Below, one piece after another: positions 45,691-59,240 of a stretch of 64,000 bases of DNA. Positions within the stretch are counted from its first letter, which is position 1, and every line of letters begins with the position of its first letter. A program made the position numbers and the translations under genes. The notes under the pieces are model-generated. The model saw only the letters and a list, made by a program, of their open reading frames with translations. It was not told the origin of the DNA and searched no databases. The DNA comes from Bufo bufo (Eukaryota > Chordata > Amphibia > Anura > Bufonidae). Where the stretch lies: NCBI RefSeq assembly GCF_905171765.1, contig NC_053391.1, positions 688,133,257 through 688,197,256 on the forward strand. Direction: 5' to 3'.

Positions 45691-45848
45691 TAGATTTGGG
45701 AACCGGGAGATGGAAAAAGATGCTTAGTCGGTCCTACTACTTCAAATTTGGGGCACTGCACGTGCAATCTAATGTGCCACCAGATATGAGTGGTGTGTTA
45801 AGTAGTACTATTCCTATCAGTTTAATCCCTGTTACGTCCCCTAACAGG

Positions 45849-46340
45849 TGTCATGGTCTTACCTTCTTGCTGTTCTCCTTCGTTTGACATGTGCTGGCGG
45901 CCATCTTGGTTTCTTGGTTTCTTGTAGCCTCCTACCCTGCGGCTCCTCCTTCCCACTGGGAGGAGCTGGATGCCCAGCTCATATATATAGGAGGTCTGTG
46001 GCTTCAGTTCCTTGCTTGGTCCTCCTGTGTTCACATGCTTCTAGACTGCTGCTGCTTCTGGTTCCTGATCCTGGTTTCGTCCGACTACCCTGCTGGTTCC
46101 TGATCCTGGTTTCGTCCGACTACCCTGCTGGTTCCTGATCCTGGCTTCGTCTGACTACCCTGCTGGTTCCTGATCCTGGCTTCGTCTGACTACCCTTCTG
46201 GTTCCTGACCTCTGGCTTCGCAAAGACTCTGCTTCGGTTTCGCCATCCGTTTGGACTTTTGCTTTACAGCTTTATTTTCAATAAAGCCTTCTTATTTTCA
46301 CTTATCCCTTGTTGTACGTCTGGTTCATGGTTCCGTGACA
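45849..46340 (+). mobile_element. solo LTR of gypsy element 1, copy B
   Basis: 492 bp, TGTCATGG to GTGACA, matching 4588-5079. It is flanked by ACAGG (45844-45848) and TCAGG (46341-46345), a 5-bp target duplication with one change. The uninterrupted form of the site, CCCCTATCAGGGGACG, is seen at 46511-46526. Copy A has the whole element at the same right-hand flank. Confidence 0.93.
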
Positions 46341-47335
46341 TCAGGGGACGTGTATATGGAATAGATTTTAGGAACCGGGAGATGGAAAAAGATGCTTGGT
46401 CGGTCCTTCTACTTCAAATTTGGGGCACTGCGCGTGCAATCTAATGTGCCACCAGATATGAGTGGTGTGTTAAGTAGTACTATTCTTATCAGTTTAATCC
46501 CTGTTACGTCCCCTATCAGGGGACGTGTATGGAATAAATTTTAGACAACCGCAAAGAGTTGTCAATAGTTGACACACTCATGACATAAATTTTATTCCTC
46601 TATGCGTCAATCTTGGTGTAGTTATGACTGTGCTCGTGCGCACATTTGGGAGATTGCAGGCGATGGGGGTTTTTCAAAGCGTGCTGAGGTAGTTCAGTGA
46701 CAGTTAAGTGACCCAGAAAACAATGATTCTGCAGTGTGGGCCCATTGTTGGCCTAGTAGGCTTTAATGATCACCTTAGATGATCACAAAGAAAATTAAAG
46801 TTTTTTCTATGCAAAATTATCCAGCCGATCGCTTTTGGTCTGTTCACAATGAAGCAACGACCTTATTATCTGGGGTGTGCCAACATTGCCATTGCCAACA
46901 CACTCATAGAGGTGGTCGCTTCATTGTGATACGCAAGCCCCTTCACCACAACAAGGTAACGATCACAAAGGGGAATTGACACATGTATGTGCCTTTATTT
47001 TTTTGGGTTTTTGAAGCCACAGTACAGCACCAGAGGCCAGAAAAATTAGGCATGTGCACATGCCTTGAAAAATTTGGTATTGTTGCAGCCGCTGCTGTAG
47101 CAGCGGCCAGAAAAATTGATGTTTGTTTCCCAGGCAGAAAGTGCCCTAAAACATTGCGGCTTGAACCCTAGTTGGTGGCGGATAAGTCACGCAAGTCATC
47201 CAGCATTCAGAGATAAAATACAGCAGCGTGTGGACCATTTTTAGCCCAAGGCAGCTCATCTTATCAGGCCTTTTTTAGTCGAATGTATCGCCCACTGTCA
47301 GTCCCTTCGGGATCCAACCCTCATTCATCTTAAAA

Positions 47336-50300
47336 AAAGTTGAGGTAATCTAGACTTTTTTGACCTAGGCGACTTCTCTTCTCAGTGACAATACCTCCTG
47401 CTGCACTGAAGGTCCTTTCTGACAGGACACTTGAAGCGGGGCAGGCCAGAATTTCTATCGCAAATTGGGATAGCTCAGGCCACAGGTCAAACCTGCACAC
47501 CCAGTAGTCAAGGGGTTCATCACTCCTCAGAGTGTCGATATCTGCAGTTAAGGCGAGGTAGTCTGCTACCTGTCGGTCGAGTCATTCTCTAAGGGTGGAC
47601 CCCGAAGGGCTGTGGCGATGCGTAGGACTTAAAAAGCTCTGCATGTCCTCCATCAACAACACGTCTGTAAAGCGTCCTGTCCTTGCCAGCGTGGTCGTGG
47701 GAGGAGGAGGATTACTTTCACCTCTTCCCCTGTTAGATTCCCGTTGTGCTGTGACATCACCCTTATATGTTGTGTAAAGCATACTTTTTAATTTATTTTG
47801 GAACTGCTGCATCCTTTCCGACTTGCGGTAATTCGGTAACATTTCAGGCACTTTCTGCTTATACCGGGGGTCTAGTAGTGTGGCCACCCAGTTCAGGTCG
47901 TTCTCCTTCAGCCTTTTTATACGGGGGTCCCTCAACAGGCACGACAGCATGAAAGACCCCATTTGTACAAGGTTGGATGCCGAGCTACTCATGTCCCGTT
48001 CCTCGTCCTCAGTGATCTCACTGAAGGTATGTTCTTCCCCCCAGCCACGTACAACACCACGGGTACCAGATAGGTGACAACGAGCACCCTGGGATGCCTG
48101 TTGTGGTTGGTCTTCCTCCTTCTCCTCAAAGCCACATTCCTCCTCTGACTCCTCTTCCTCACAATCCTCTTCCAGCGTTGCCGCAGGTCCAGCAAGCGAT
48201 GCTGATAAGTCTGTTTCTGGTGGTGATGGTGACCACAACTCTTCCTCTTCCTCTTCACGCTCATCTACAGCCTGATCCAGCACTCTTCGCAGGGCACGCT
48301 CCAGGAAGAAAACAAATGGTATGATGTCGCTGATGGTGCCTTCGGTGCAACTGACTAGGTTTGTCACCTCCTCAAAAGGACGCATGAGCCTACAGGCATT
48401 GCGCATGAGCGTCCAGTAACGTGGCAAAAATTTCCCAGCTCCGCAGAGGCTGTCCTAGCACCCCGGTCATACAAATACTCGTTGACGGCTTTTTCTTGTT
48501 GGAGCAGGCGGTCGAACATTAGGAGTGTTGAATTACAACGTTTCGGGCTGTCGCAAATCAAGCGCCTCACTGGCATGTTGTTTCGCCGCTGGATATCTGA
48601 AAAGTGCGCCATGGCCGTGTAGGAACGCCTGAAATGGCCACACACCTTCCTGGCCTGCTTCAGGACGTCCTGTAAGCCTGGATACTTATGCACAAAGCAT
48701 TGTACGATCAGATTACACACATGTGCTATGCACGGCACATGTGTCAACTTGCCCAAATTCAATGCCGCCAACAAATTGCTTCCGTTGTCAAACACCACTT
48801 TGCCGATCTCCAGTTGGTGCGGAGTCAGCCACTGATTCACCTGTGTGTTCAGGGCGGACAGGAGTGCTGGTCCGGTGTGACTCTCTGCTTTCAGGCAAGT
48901 CAATCCCAAGACGGCGTGACACTGCCGTATCCGGGATGTGGAATGGCCCCTAGGAGCTGGGGGGGTGCCGTTGATGTGGAGCAAGATGCAGCAGCAGAAG
49001 AGGACTCAGCCGAGGAGGTTATGGAAGAGGATGGAGTAGGAGTTGTAGAGGAGGTGGCAGCAGGCCTGCCTGCAAGTCGTGGTGGTGTCACCAACTCCTC
49101 TGCAGAGCCGCGCATTCCATGCTTGGCAGCCGTCAGCAGGTTTACCCAATGCGCAGTGTAGGTGATATACCTGCCCTGACCGTGCTTTGTAGACCAGGTA
49201 TCAGTGGTCAGATGGACCCTTGCCCCCAACACGGTGTGCCAGACATGCCATTACTTCCTTTTGCACAATCGAGTACAGGTTGGGGATTGCCTTTTGTGCA
49301 AAGAAATTTCGGCCGGGTACCTTCCACTGCGGTGTCCCAATAGCTACAAATTTTTTGAACGCCTCAGACTTCACCAGCTTGTATGGTAAAAGCTGGCGGG
49401 CTAAGAGTTCAGACAAACCAGCTGTCAGACGCCGGGCAAGGGGGTGACTTTGTGAAATTGGCTTCTTACGCTCAAACATGTCCTTGACAGACACCTGACT
49501 GTGGGCAGATGAGCAGGAACTGCTCAAAGCGAGAGACGGAGTGGCGGATGGTTGAGAAGGGGCAAGGAGGACAGCAGTGGTTGACATGGCTGAAGATGCT
49601 GGACCAGGAGGAGGATGGCGGCTTTCAGTTTGTGTGCTGCTTGTACTCATGTGTTGATCCCATAGGCAGTTGTACCTAGGTGGGTGTTCGACTTCCCACG
49701 ACTCAGTTTCTTTTGGCACAGGTTGCAAATGACGTCGTTGTTGTCAGAGGCAGACACACAAAAAAAATGCCACACTGCTGAGCTCTGCAATGACGGCATT
49801 TTGGCGGTGGCAACAGCATTCGTTGATTGGCGTGCTGTCTGGCTGACCCCGGGTGCCGATGCATGCTGTCTGACTGTGCCACTAGTTCCTTGCGACGACC
49901 TCCCCCTGCTTCCAACTTGTCTCCTCCTCCTCTCTGTCTCCCCATCAGAACTTTCCCCCTGTTCTTCTTCTCTTCGAGCGGGCGCCCACATGACATCCAC
50001 GGACACATCGTCATCATCAACCGCTTCACTTGTATCTGACAACTCAGCAAAGGAAGCAGTAGCGGGTACAACATCATCATCATCACACCGTACGTCCATG
50101 TGTGTAATGCTGCCTAACTGAGACATATCCCTGTTATTTACATCCTCTGGCAATAATGGTTGTGCATTACTCATTTCTTCCAACTGATGTGTAAATAACT
50201 CCTCTGACAGATCAAGTGAAGCGGCTGTGGTGCTAGTGTTGGTGGTGGCGTCAGGTGGGCGAGTGGTAACTTGAGAGTTGCCCGAAGCTGAGCTGGAGGA

Positions 50301-50484
50301 GGATGCTGCGTCAAGCGAAAGCTGTAGAAGATTGGGTGTCCTGTGTTAGCCAGTCAACTATGTCCTCAGAACTTTTCGAGTTCAGGGTACGTGGCCTCTG
50401 AACACTGGGCATTATTCTAGGGCCAAAGGGAATCACAGCACCACGACCACAATGGCCCCTGCGTGGTGGCCTGCCTCTGCCTGT
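47336..50484 (-). pseudogene. hAT transposase, copy B, inactivated
   Basis: It has the same gene structure and the same shared lesions as 6075-9222: the BED-finger deletion near 49666, the TGA at 47582-47584 before the hATC domain, and the frame changes between 48364 and 48990. An extra one-base gain near 49222-49228 (a C-run, GCCCCCAACA against GCCCCAACA in A) breaks the core after HRVG. It arose after the duplication and so is private to B. The hATC motif is at about 47381-47441. Confidence 0.87.
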
Positions 50485-50938
50485 CAATTTTTTTGATTCG
50501 TTAAGTTGTACTATTGCTGCAAGCTACTGTGACACCAGATATGAGTTGCACTGGTGACACTATGCGCTTGCAGCTGGGCCTTAAACACACAAACACGTGT
50601 GTGCAACTGACTGCTATTTATTCACAGTCAAAATTGTTGTTTTTATTTAAATGGAATCGAATGTGACACCAGATATGAGTTGCGCTGAAGTGACACTTTG
50701 GACTTGCAGCTGGGCCTTAAACACACAAACACGTGTGTGCAACTGACTGCTATTTATTCACAGTCAAAATTGTTGTTTTTCTTTAAATGGAATTGAATGT
50801 AACACCAGATATGAATGGCGCTGAAGTGACTCTATGCGCTTGCAGCTGGGCCTTAAACAATGATGACGAATAGGGGGCGGACCGAACATCGCATATGTTC
50901 GCCCGCTGCGGCGAACGCGAACAAACAATGTTCGCCGG

Positions 50939-50962
50939 GAACTATTCGCCGGCGAATAGTTC
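50939..50962. repeat. 24-bp palindrome beside hAT terminus, copy B
   Basis: Same sequence and position relative to the terminus as 9677-9700. Confidence 0.9.
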
Positions 50963-50983
50963 GGGACATCTCTAGTCACCACA

Positions 50984-51816
50984 TGTTGCTGCTCTCCGGA
51001 AGGGCTGTTAAGGTGTGGTGCACCCCAATGGGAAATAAGTACAGAGAGTCAGGGTCTGCAGTAAACTAGTGTGCTTCTTTAATGAAGGAATTCAGGTGCA
51101 AAACAATACAGGGCTGCCTTCTCCAGTCTCCTTCCTGGCAGAAGAAGGGTTTAATGCTAAGGGAAGTCCTGAGCTCTCTCTATCAAAAGGCTGGTACCTT
51201 GGCCAAAGGCTAGTGATCCAGGGTCTGTGGCAGAGGATCCCCATCTAAGCATCTTCTTCTGGTCACTCAATAGTCTGGCAGAGTCTTCTCTTCTAAGCAC
51301 TGTGTTCTAATTGCAGAACACTAGGAGCTCTAACCGCTCTCCTTATATACAGTTTCTCTCTGAACTAGACCCTTCTAGTGGGACAAAAACAGGTTTTCAG
51401 ACATAATACCAGAGCTAAACCAGACATCCAAAAGGTTGGTGGTGAACAAGTCTGGCTTTTTCTCTATAAAACATGCTCTTCTTCAAACCTTATGGTAACT
51501 GTGGAACATTACCAGCTTCTTATTATTAGCTTCTCATTATTAGCTAGAAAGTGCCAAAAGTCTTTGTGTTCATTAACCACTTCCACAGTGCCATGCAAAC
51601 ACTGTGCATATGAATGTGATATGCGCCACAACATACATATAAAATGCAGTTACATAGTATTAAACAGTATAAGTCAGTGCAAGTTAACCCTTTAAAGTGA
51701 AATAAAGTAAGGAGTTGATGACTTTGCATAGGGAAAACAGGGGCACATGTTCACAAATGTAGACTTCAAAGTACTCCTGCTCCAGAGCACTACAGTTTTA
51801 CTATAGTTTTGTGACA
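50984..51816 (-). mobile_element. LTR-like segment, copy B
   Basis: Counterpart of 9722-10554, with scattered single-base differences. The same doubts about boundaries apply. Confidence 0.35.
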
Positions 51817-53450
51817 TAATTGTATTCAGGGCTGTGCAGGGGTGCAGGGCTGGAGACTAAATTGACTCCCCCTGCAGGTATAGCAGAGCTCCGCTTGAGG
51901 CTATCTCCTCACTTTGCCTCATCAGTGGTGCGCCCCTCGTTTTTTTGTGGCAGCAGTTCCTACAATGCTCTGCCCTCGTTCTCCACCATATGTGACAACC
52001 AGTCTTCTGGGATTACTTTTTCCTGGTGTAAAAAGCACAATGTAGTATGGTTGTTTGCAAAATGTGGACTCACAAGACAAGAAACACCTTTAGACTGACC
52101 TCCTCGACAGTCTTACAGTATCAAGTTGCATTGAAAGCAAATTTATGAATACTTGTCCAAACGCTAACAACACAAGTCTGGGCTACCTGGACAAGTCTGG
52201 GCTAATCTTAGTCCAGTCGAGCAACACAACCAGCTATACATGAAGCTTCCTTACACAGGGTATCCAGTGTCCTCTCCAGGGGTGGACTGGCCATAGACCC
52301 TACAGGGAAATTTTCTGGTGCGCTGACGTCCTGGCCAGGTACATAATCATCTGATGTTCTCAGCATTATTTACTATATATAGCCTTCTGAATTCTAACAG
52401 TTGTGTACTGTGGCGAGAGCTACAATATTTTGTCCTGCCGAGGTGTATTTGGTTCTGTTGAGGCAGTAGTTTATGCTACACTGTGGTATATGGTGCTGCT
52501 GGGGGAGTATATTGTGCTGCACTACGATGTTGCTGGCCCCACCTACTTCTGCTGTCCCTATCTACTTGTGTTGCCCCACATTCTGTCAATTTGGACCCAC
52601 CTACAAATCTTTTAGGTTTTTCTTTCCAGGGCCATTTTAAGTTCCAAATCTGTCCCTGGTCCTCTCAAAGATTATGGATTTCCACCAACCTGACGGAGCA
52701 AGGAAGAACAGCACACTAGGCCAGGAGAGATCTTCAAGAATTAGTCTAGAGTGCTAAGATTCAACCCTTGTGTGAGCATCTGGGGTTATGGGTTGTATTA
52801 ATCACCTAGGCAGCATAACGATGCAACTGTCTTTATTATTTCGTCCACAATTATACAGCACAAGCAATTAAATGCCCGGACGAGCTGCACCCCTGGACAC
52901 TCTGGCGGACACCTTCCGAGACCCAGTGTACAATGTCCCGAGCTGGGACCTGTAGTTCCACTGCCCCATACCAGGCTCTACAACTGTCTCCCAATGTTTT
53001 AGGTTGGCCCACAGCTTTAGTATCACCCACAGGTATATCTTGCAGTCACAGGCGATGCTTATCCAGACCACGGACACCAAGACATAAGCACATGGATAAA
53101 ACTCCAACCATGAAAAACCCCATCATCCCCCAGTCAGTTTGCTAAGTACTCCAACGAGGCCCCGGTTTAGGGCTTGTGGCCCTGGGAACACCGTCCCCAA
53201 TGGTAACTGTGCATTGGTGGATGTATTTCCCTGAGGCCAAGCCCTTCACTTGAGACTACACATGAAACCTCCTCTGGGGACAACACAGATTCTATCCGTC
53301 ACCATCCACATAATGGGAGTAGTGGCTAGAATAACAATTACTTAATTGAAGCCCCCGAGACAATAACTAGGCTAATGGAATGATTACCAATCTAATGCCT
53401 GGCTTTATGTGACTCCAGGGTCTGGATAAACATGGCGAGTGTATAGGTGA
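51817..53450. other. noncoding stretch, copy B
   Basis: Counterpart of 10555-12188; nothing recognised. Confidence 0.5.
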
Positions 53451-53455
53451 ACTAT

Positions 53456-54482
53456 TGTCACGGCCTCGGTGTTGTTCGCCATGACACGTTTTTTCTACAT
53501 GCTGGATGCCAGGGGCAACGTGTCTTTATTCAGCATGTGTGTGCAGAGCCTTTTATATCCTGGTTCCTTCCCTGTCTGGTGCTGGAGGGGTTAATTCCCT
53601 GGCTAGGTGTGTTCTGGCTGTGGCCTCAGGGCTCCATTTATTCTGGTGCTGTGAGCTTGAGGTCAGTTGTACTCCAGTGTTGGTGTGTGCTGGAGTTATG
53701 CTCCTGTCCTGGATAATCCATCTGTCCAGTGGGAGGGCCACCTAGTTAGACATCGATGTCTCCCCGATGTCATCTTAATGTCTCCCTTGTATTCTACCCT
53801 ACCTTCCCTATTTTATGTGTGGTGTTGTTTGTATGGGTAAGTGTTTTATGTCTAGTCGTTGTTACATGTCTGGTGGTGTTTGTTGTCCAGCATGTTTGCT
53901 AGAAATTACCCTTACTATCTGTGCTTCCTCCGGAAGGGGGTGTCAGGTTTCTTCGGAGTGGGAACTACAAGTCTGTATGCAGCTCTGCCTGGGGCCGCCA
54001 TGCTTCCTGTCTAAATGGGGGTCCAGGCAGTAACTGGACTGCTGGATACCTGTGTGTGTTGTTGGTACGGGGTCCTGTATGGTGTGTGGGCTCCAGTACT
54101 TTTGCACGGGTTCCAGTCTTGTGGCTGCGGCAATTAAGTGTGTTGTTCTTTGTTCTTACCTGCCGATCCAGTTGCTGCTTACGGTCAACACTTTTTGCCT
54201 GCATCTAGGCCGTTTGAGACTCCTGTTCATCTGTGTCTGGGATGAACAGGTCGTCTCAGCCCTTTTTCTATTTGAGGGATTATCAGCACGACTCAGGGTC
54301 CTAGGTTACTCGGTATGAGCCGTCCTTCCATTCAGGCCCGCTCATATGGTTAGGAGTCAGGGCGAGGATTAGGGAAGCAATAGGAGGTGACCTGCTCCCT
54401 GATCCCGGCATCCAGGCCTAGTTGTATTCCTGCTTGTTCCTTATTGTACGGTGGGGAGTTTCCCCCACTCCCCACTGTGATA
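53456..54482 (+). mobile_element. solo LTR with ACTAT target repeats, copy B
   Basis: Counterpart of 12194-13176, 1027 bp, flanked by ACTAT (53451-53455 and 54483-54487). It has about 44 extra bases near 53983-54028 (GCCTGGGGCCGCCATGCTTC) that are absent from A. Confidence 0.88.
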
Positions 54483-54769
54483 ACTATGTCTCCCACGGCA
54501 TCCCTCCCAAATTTCCCAGTGAAGCCACAGGGTCTGGCGATTCAGGGAGTCCAGAAGGGAAACTCCTACATTAACAAACTTTATATGCACCTTAAAATAC
54601 CACAAAAAGAATACACCTTATGAACCAGTAATCTTTAGTCAGCTCTTCACATTCATCCCCCACTTTTTCAGCACGGTAAGCGCTGTGCTACAGGTCATGG
54701 AAATGTTTCTTGTAGTTTTTATTGTCCATCTACTTCTGGTGGTGAGTACTTGGGTTAGAGTCCTCCTCA

Positions 54770-55140
54770 GTTTGTCTCGATAGGCCATCGGCATTGCCAT
54801 GGTCTCTCCCCTTTTTGTGGCAAATGATAAAGTTAAAAGGTTGCAATGCCAGGCTCTATTGTAACAATCCCCCGTTCTCCCCTGCCACCCGATGTAGCCA
54901 GCTTGATGGATTGTGGTCTGTTATTACAGAGAATTCCTTCCCGTACACATACGGTAACAGTTTTTAAGTGCCCAGACAATGGCCAGGCATTTTTTCTCTA
55001 TGGTGGCATACGCTTTCTTCCTTCCTGTCTAACAGTTTCCTTGAGAGATACACCACCAGGTGTTCCTGACCTTTACCATCCACCTGACTGAGGACTCCCC
55101 CCAACACTTGTCTGGCGCATCAGTCTGCACAAGAAATCTC
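54770..55140 (-). pseudogene. gypsy RNase H remnant, copy B
   Basis: Counterpart of 13490-13860, with the same TAG stop in the TDHNP to GNADGLSR stretch. Confidence 0.72.
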
Positions 55141-55817
55141 TTTGTATAATTGGGCACAGCCAGCACAGGGGCCCAGTAATCCTCACAGCCAGCTCTTCTC
55201 TTCTTGCCATACTGTTTTCTCAGCGTACACTATGAACCTGGGACACACAGACCCCATCACTGATTTTTCCATCTAAAGTACAGTGATGGAAAGATAATGG
55301 AAAATCTATAAAATGATGATAGATAGATTAGATAGATAGATAGACAGTCGGGAATACTCAGGGGTGGGTGTCAGTAATCTGTACCGTGATCCAGGGTAAA
55401 ATGTCTGGGATGCAGAGAATATTTCATCACTCTCTAGGATATCAGAGAGAGAATTCAGCAATTTATTCTCAATCAATATCATACATGTCATTCCAGATAT
55501 TTATAACGTGATCAATTATGTGCAATTACATATACAGAGCATAAAAAAGTGAAATACAATAAATGATGAAATATATAAAAGTGCTGAGCAGAGTCACAAT
55601 CTCATAATCTGTATTTAGTGTTACCTCTTCCTGACACAGACACTTTTCCTTTTTTCATGTAACTTTTTTTTTTTTTTTTCGTTCACATCGCAGCATGAGG
55701 GTTGTTTTTTTTTTTTTTTTTTTGCAGGATAAGTTGTACTTCTAATGGCACCACTTTATTATTCCATATGATGTAGCTGGGAGCTGGAAAATAAATCTAA
55801 CATGATAACACTGTAAA

Positions 55818-57211
55818 CATAATCACACTATGGAGGTCTCTACTGTAAACATAATCACACTATGGAGGTCTCTACTGTAAGAGCAGTCACACTATGGAGG
55901 TCTCTACTGTAAGAGCGGTCACACTATCGAGGTCTCTACTGTAAGAGCAGTCACAGTATGGAGGTCTCTACTGTAAGAGCAGTCACACTATGGAGGTCTC
56001 TACTGTAAGAGCGGTCACACTATGGAGGTCTCTACTGTAAGAGCGATCACACTATGGAGGTCTCTACTGTAAGAGCAATCACACTATGGAGATCTCTACT
56101 GTAAGAGCGGTCACACTATGGAGGTCTGTACTGTAAGAGCAGTCACACTATGGAGGTCTCTACTGTAAGAGCGGTCACACTATGGAGGTCTCTACTGTAA
56201 GAGCGGTCACACTATGGAGGTCTCTACTGTAAGAGCAATCACACTATGGAGATCTCTACTGTAAGAGCGGTCACACTATGGAGGTCTGTACTGTAAGAGC
56301 AGTCACACTATGGAGGTCTCTACTGTAAGAGCGGTCACACTATGGAGGTCTCTACTGTCAGAGCAGTCACACTATGGAGGTCTCTACTGTAAGAGAAGAC
56401 ACACTATGAAGGTCTCTACTGTAAGAGCAGTCACACTATGGAGGTCTCTACTGTAAGAGAAGACACACTATGAAGGTCTCTACTGTAAGAGCAGTCACAC
56501 TATGGAGGTCTCTACTGTAAGAGAAGACACACTATGAAGGTCTCTACTGTAAGAGCAGTCACACTATGGAGGTCTCTACTGTAAGAGCAGTCACACTATG
56601 AAGGTCTCTACTGTAAGAGCAGTCACACTATGGAAGTCTCTACTGTAAGAGCAATCACACTATGGAGGTCTCTACTGTAAGAGCAGTCACACTATGGAGG
56701 TCTCTAATGTAAGAGCAGTCACACTATGGAGGTTTCTACTGCAAGAGCAGTCACACTATGGAGGTCTCTACTGTAAGAGAAGACACACTATGAAGGTCTC
56801 TACTGTAAGAGCAGTCACACTATGGAGGTCTCTACTGTAAGAGCAGTCACACTATGAAGGTCTCTACTGTAAGAGCAGTCACACTATGGAAGTCTCTACT
56901 GTAAGAGCAGTCACACTACGGAGATCTCTACTGTAAGAGTGGTCACACTATGGAGGTCTCTACTGTAAGAGCGATCACACTATGGAGGTTTTTACTGTAA
57001 GAGCAGTCACACTATGGAGGTCTCTACTGTAAGAGCAGTCACACTATGGAGGTCTCTACTGTAAGAGCAGTCACACTATGGAGGTCTCTACTGTAAGAGC
57101 AGTCGCACTATGAAGGTCTCTACTGTAAGAGCAGTCACACTATGGAGGTCTCTAATGTAAGAGCGATCACACTATAGAGGTTTTCACTGTAAGAGCAGTC
57201 ACACTATATAG
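55818..57211. repeat. 32-bp minisatellite, copy B (about 44 units)
   Basis: The same unit as at 14520. Some blocks of several units recur (for example those with AGAGAAGACACACTATGAAGG at 56395, 56456, 56520 and 56775), pointing to expansion by multi-unit steps. Confidence 0.95.
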
Positions 57212-58904
57212 GTCACTACTAGAGATGAGCGAATCGGAGCTGATGAAGTGTAATTCGATCCGAATATCAGGGAAATTTTGATTTGCAACGAATGCAAATT
57301 TCCTTGTGCTTTGGTAACGAATCACAATTTTTCCTAAAATAGTTGCTATGCATGTGAGGACATGGGACAAGGAACTCTGGGAAGGCAGGATCACCCAAAC
57401 TGACATGCATGCAGTCAATCAGCAGCCAGCCAGCCCTGTGATGTCACAGCCCTATAAATACGGCGGCCATCTTTGATTCAGACATTTTCCAGCTTTCAGA
57501 GTGCAGGGATAGATGTGAGAAGGCGCTAGGTACAGCAATTGGAAAAACCTCATTGTGAAAAAAAACCCTGAATAAACGATGTATAAGTGCTGGGAAAGGA
57601 TAGGGAGGAAACATTTCACAGCATCTTAGTGCAGGGAGAGACATCAGAAGTCGCTAGGGACAGTGATAGGAAAAACCTCATTGTGGAAAAAAAAAAAAAG
57701 TGATTTACAAGTGCAGGGAAAGATTATTTGGGGATACAAATAGCCATTATACAGCTCTGTCATTCCAGCTATTTGTCCTTAGGATGCAAGTGCTATATAT
57801 CTGTGGAAAAAGAAAAATATATTCTCAGTTCACTTCTGCAGCTATAGGTGGTGAAAGCGTTTAGTGGCGTATTTTAGTACAAAAAGAAAAAAAAATATAT
57901 GCAATTCACTGTTGAAGTTATTAGCGGTAAAAGCGTATAGTGATGTATTTCAGTACTAAAAGAAAAATATATACTCAGTTTACTTCTGCAGCTATATGTG
58001 TTGAAAGCATTTAGTGGCCTATTTCAGTACAAAAAGAAAATATATTCTCAGTTCACTTCTGCAGTTATATATGTTGACAGCGTTTAGTGGCCTATTTCAG
58101 TACAAATAGAAAAATATATACGCACTTCACTGTTGCAGTTATTTGCTGTAAAAGCGTTTAGTGAAGTATTTCAGTACTAAAATAAAAATATATTCTCAGT
58201 TCACTTCTGCAGTTATATGTGGTGAAAGCATTTAGTGGCCTATTTCAGTACAAGAAGAAAAATATATTCTCAGTTTACTTCTGCAGCTATATATGGTGAA
58301 AGCATTTAGTGGCGTATTTCAGTAGAAAAAGAAAAATATATATGCAGTTCACTTCTGCAGCTATACGTGGTGAAAGCATTTAGTGGCGTATTTCATTACA
58401 AAAAGAAAAATATATAAGTGTCACGGGAGCCAGGAAACCAGACCACATGCAAACGCAGGTAAAATAAAGTCGTCTATTTAAAGGAACATAAGTAAACATT
58501 TATCAGGGACAGCGAGGTTAGGAAGAAGTCGGTCAAGTCCAATGCAGGCAGTCGTCCAAGCTGGAATCAGGTCCAAAGCTGGTAGTCATCTAAGCTGGGG
58601 TCAGGTCCAAAGCGGGTAGTCGTCCAAGCCGGGGTCAGATCCAAAGCGGGTACGTCTGCCGATGCGGGGTCGAAAGCCAGAGGAAACGTCAGCCAGGCCA
58701 GATCATACACAGGAACACACAAGGAGCTCAGACTGCCAGAGATGAACCTTGGAGAACAAACGCAAGGGCATGAACCTGAAGCAGAGCAGACTGATATAGT
58801 CAGGTGTTGCCACATCATCACTGTGCGACGCCCAGGGAGCAGGCAGGTGATGATGGACTCAGAGGTTATAAGAGACTGCAGTCTGCATATGTCCAAAATG
58901 GCCT

Positions 58905-59240
58905 CTGTGGCCTCCTCATACTGCCACTACCTCCAGACTCTCTCATTGTGCTACTCGGCGGCCTCCTCATACTACTGCCAACTCCAGACTTTGTCATTGT
59001 GCCACTCAGTAACCTTCTGCTGATGCTGCTGCCGCCACCTCCAGACTCTGTCATTGTGCCACTCGGTGGCCTCCCCATACTGCTGCCACCTACAGATTCT
59101 GTCATTGTGCCACTAAGTGGCCTCCTCATACTGCTGCCAACTCTAGACTCTGTCATTGTGCCACTCGGTGGTCTCCTCATACTGCTTCCACCTCCAGACC
59201 CTGTCATTGGGCCACTCTGTGGTCTCCTCATGCTGCTTCC
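58905..59240 (+). repeat. 51-bp tandem repeat, copy B
   Basis: Same repeat as 16790-17235 with about two fewer units; again open in frame. Confidence 0.85.

Larger units (their letters stand above)
45692..50974 (-). mobile_element. hAT transposon, copy B (with solo LTR inserted)
   Basis: The counterpart of 5080-9712, ending at 50974 with GGGACATCTCTA. Its 3' subterminal part is a tandem repeat of about 150 bp (45692-45840 and again 46350-46510) containing GGGAACCGGGAGATGG, CCACCAGATATGAG and GTTACGTCCCC. The solo gypsy LTR (45849-46340) lies between the two units. Confidence 0.87.

Noticed and set aside
42895..50982. Treating elements C and B as one transposon with an 8-bp target duplication
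   Set aside because: The outer 8-bp flanks are CATGTCAC and GTCACCAC, which do not match, so a single insertion is not demonstrated.
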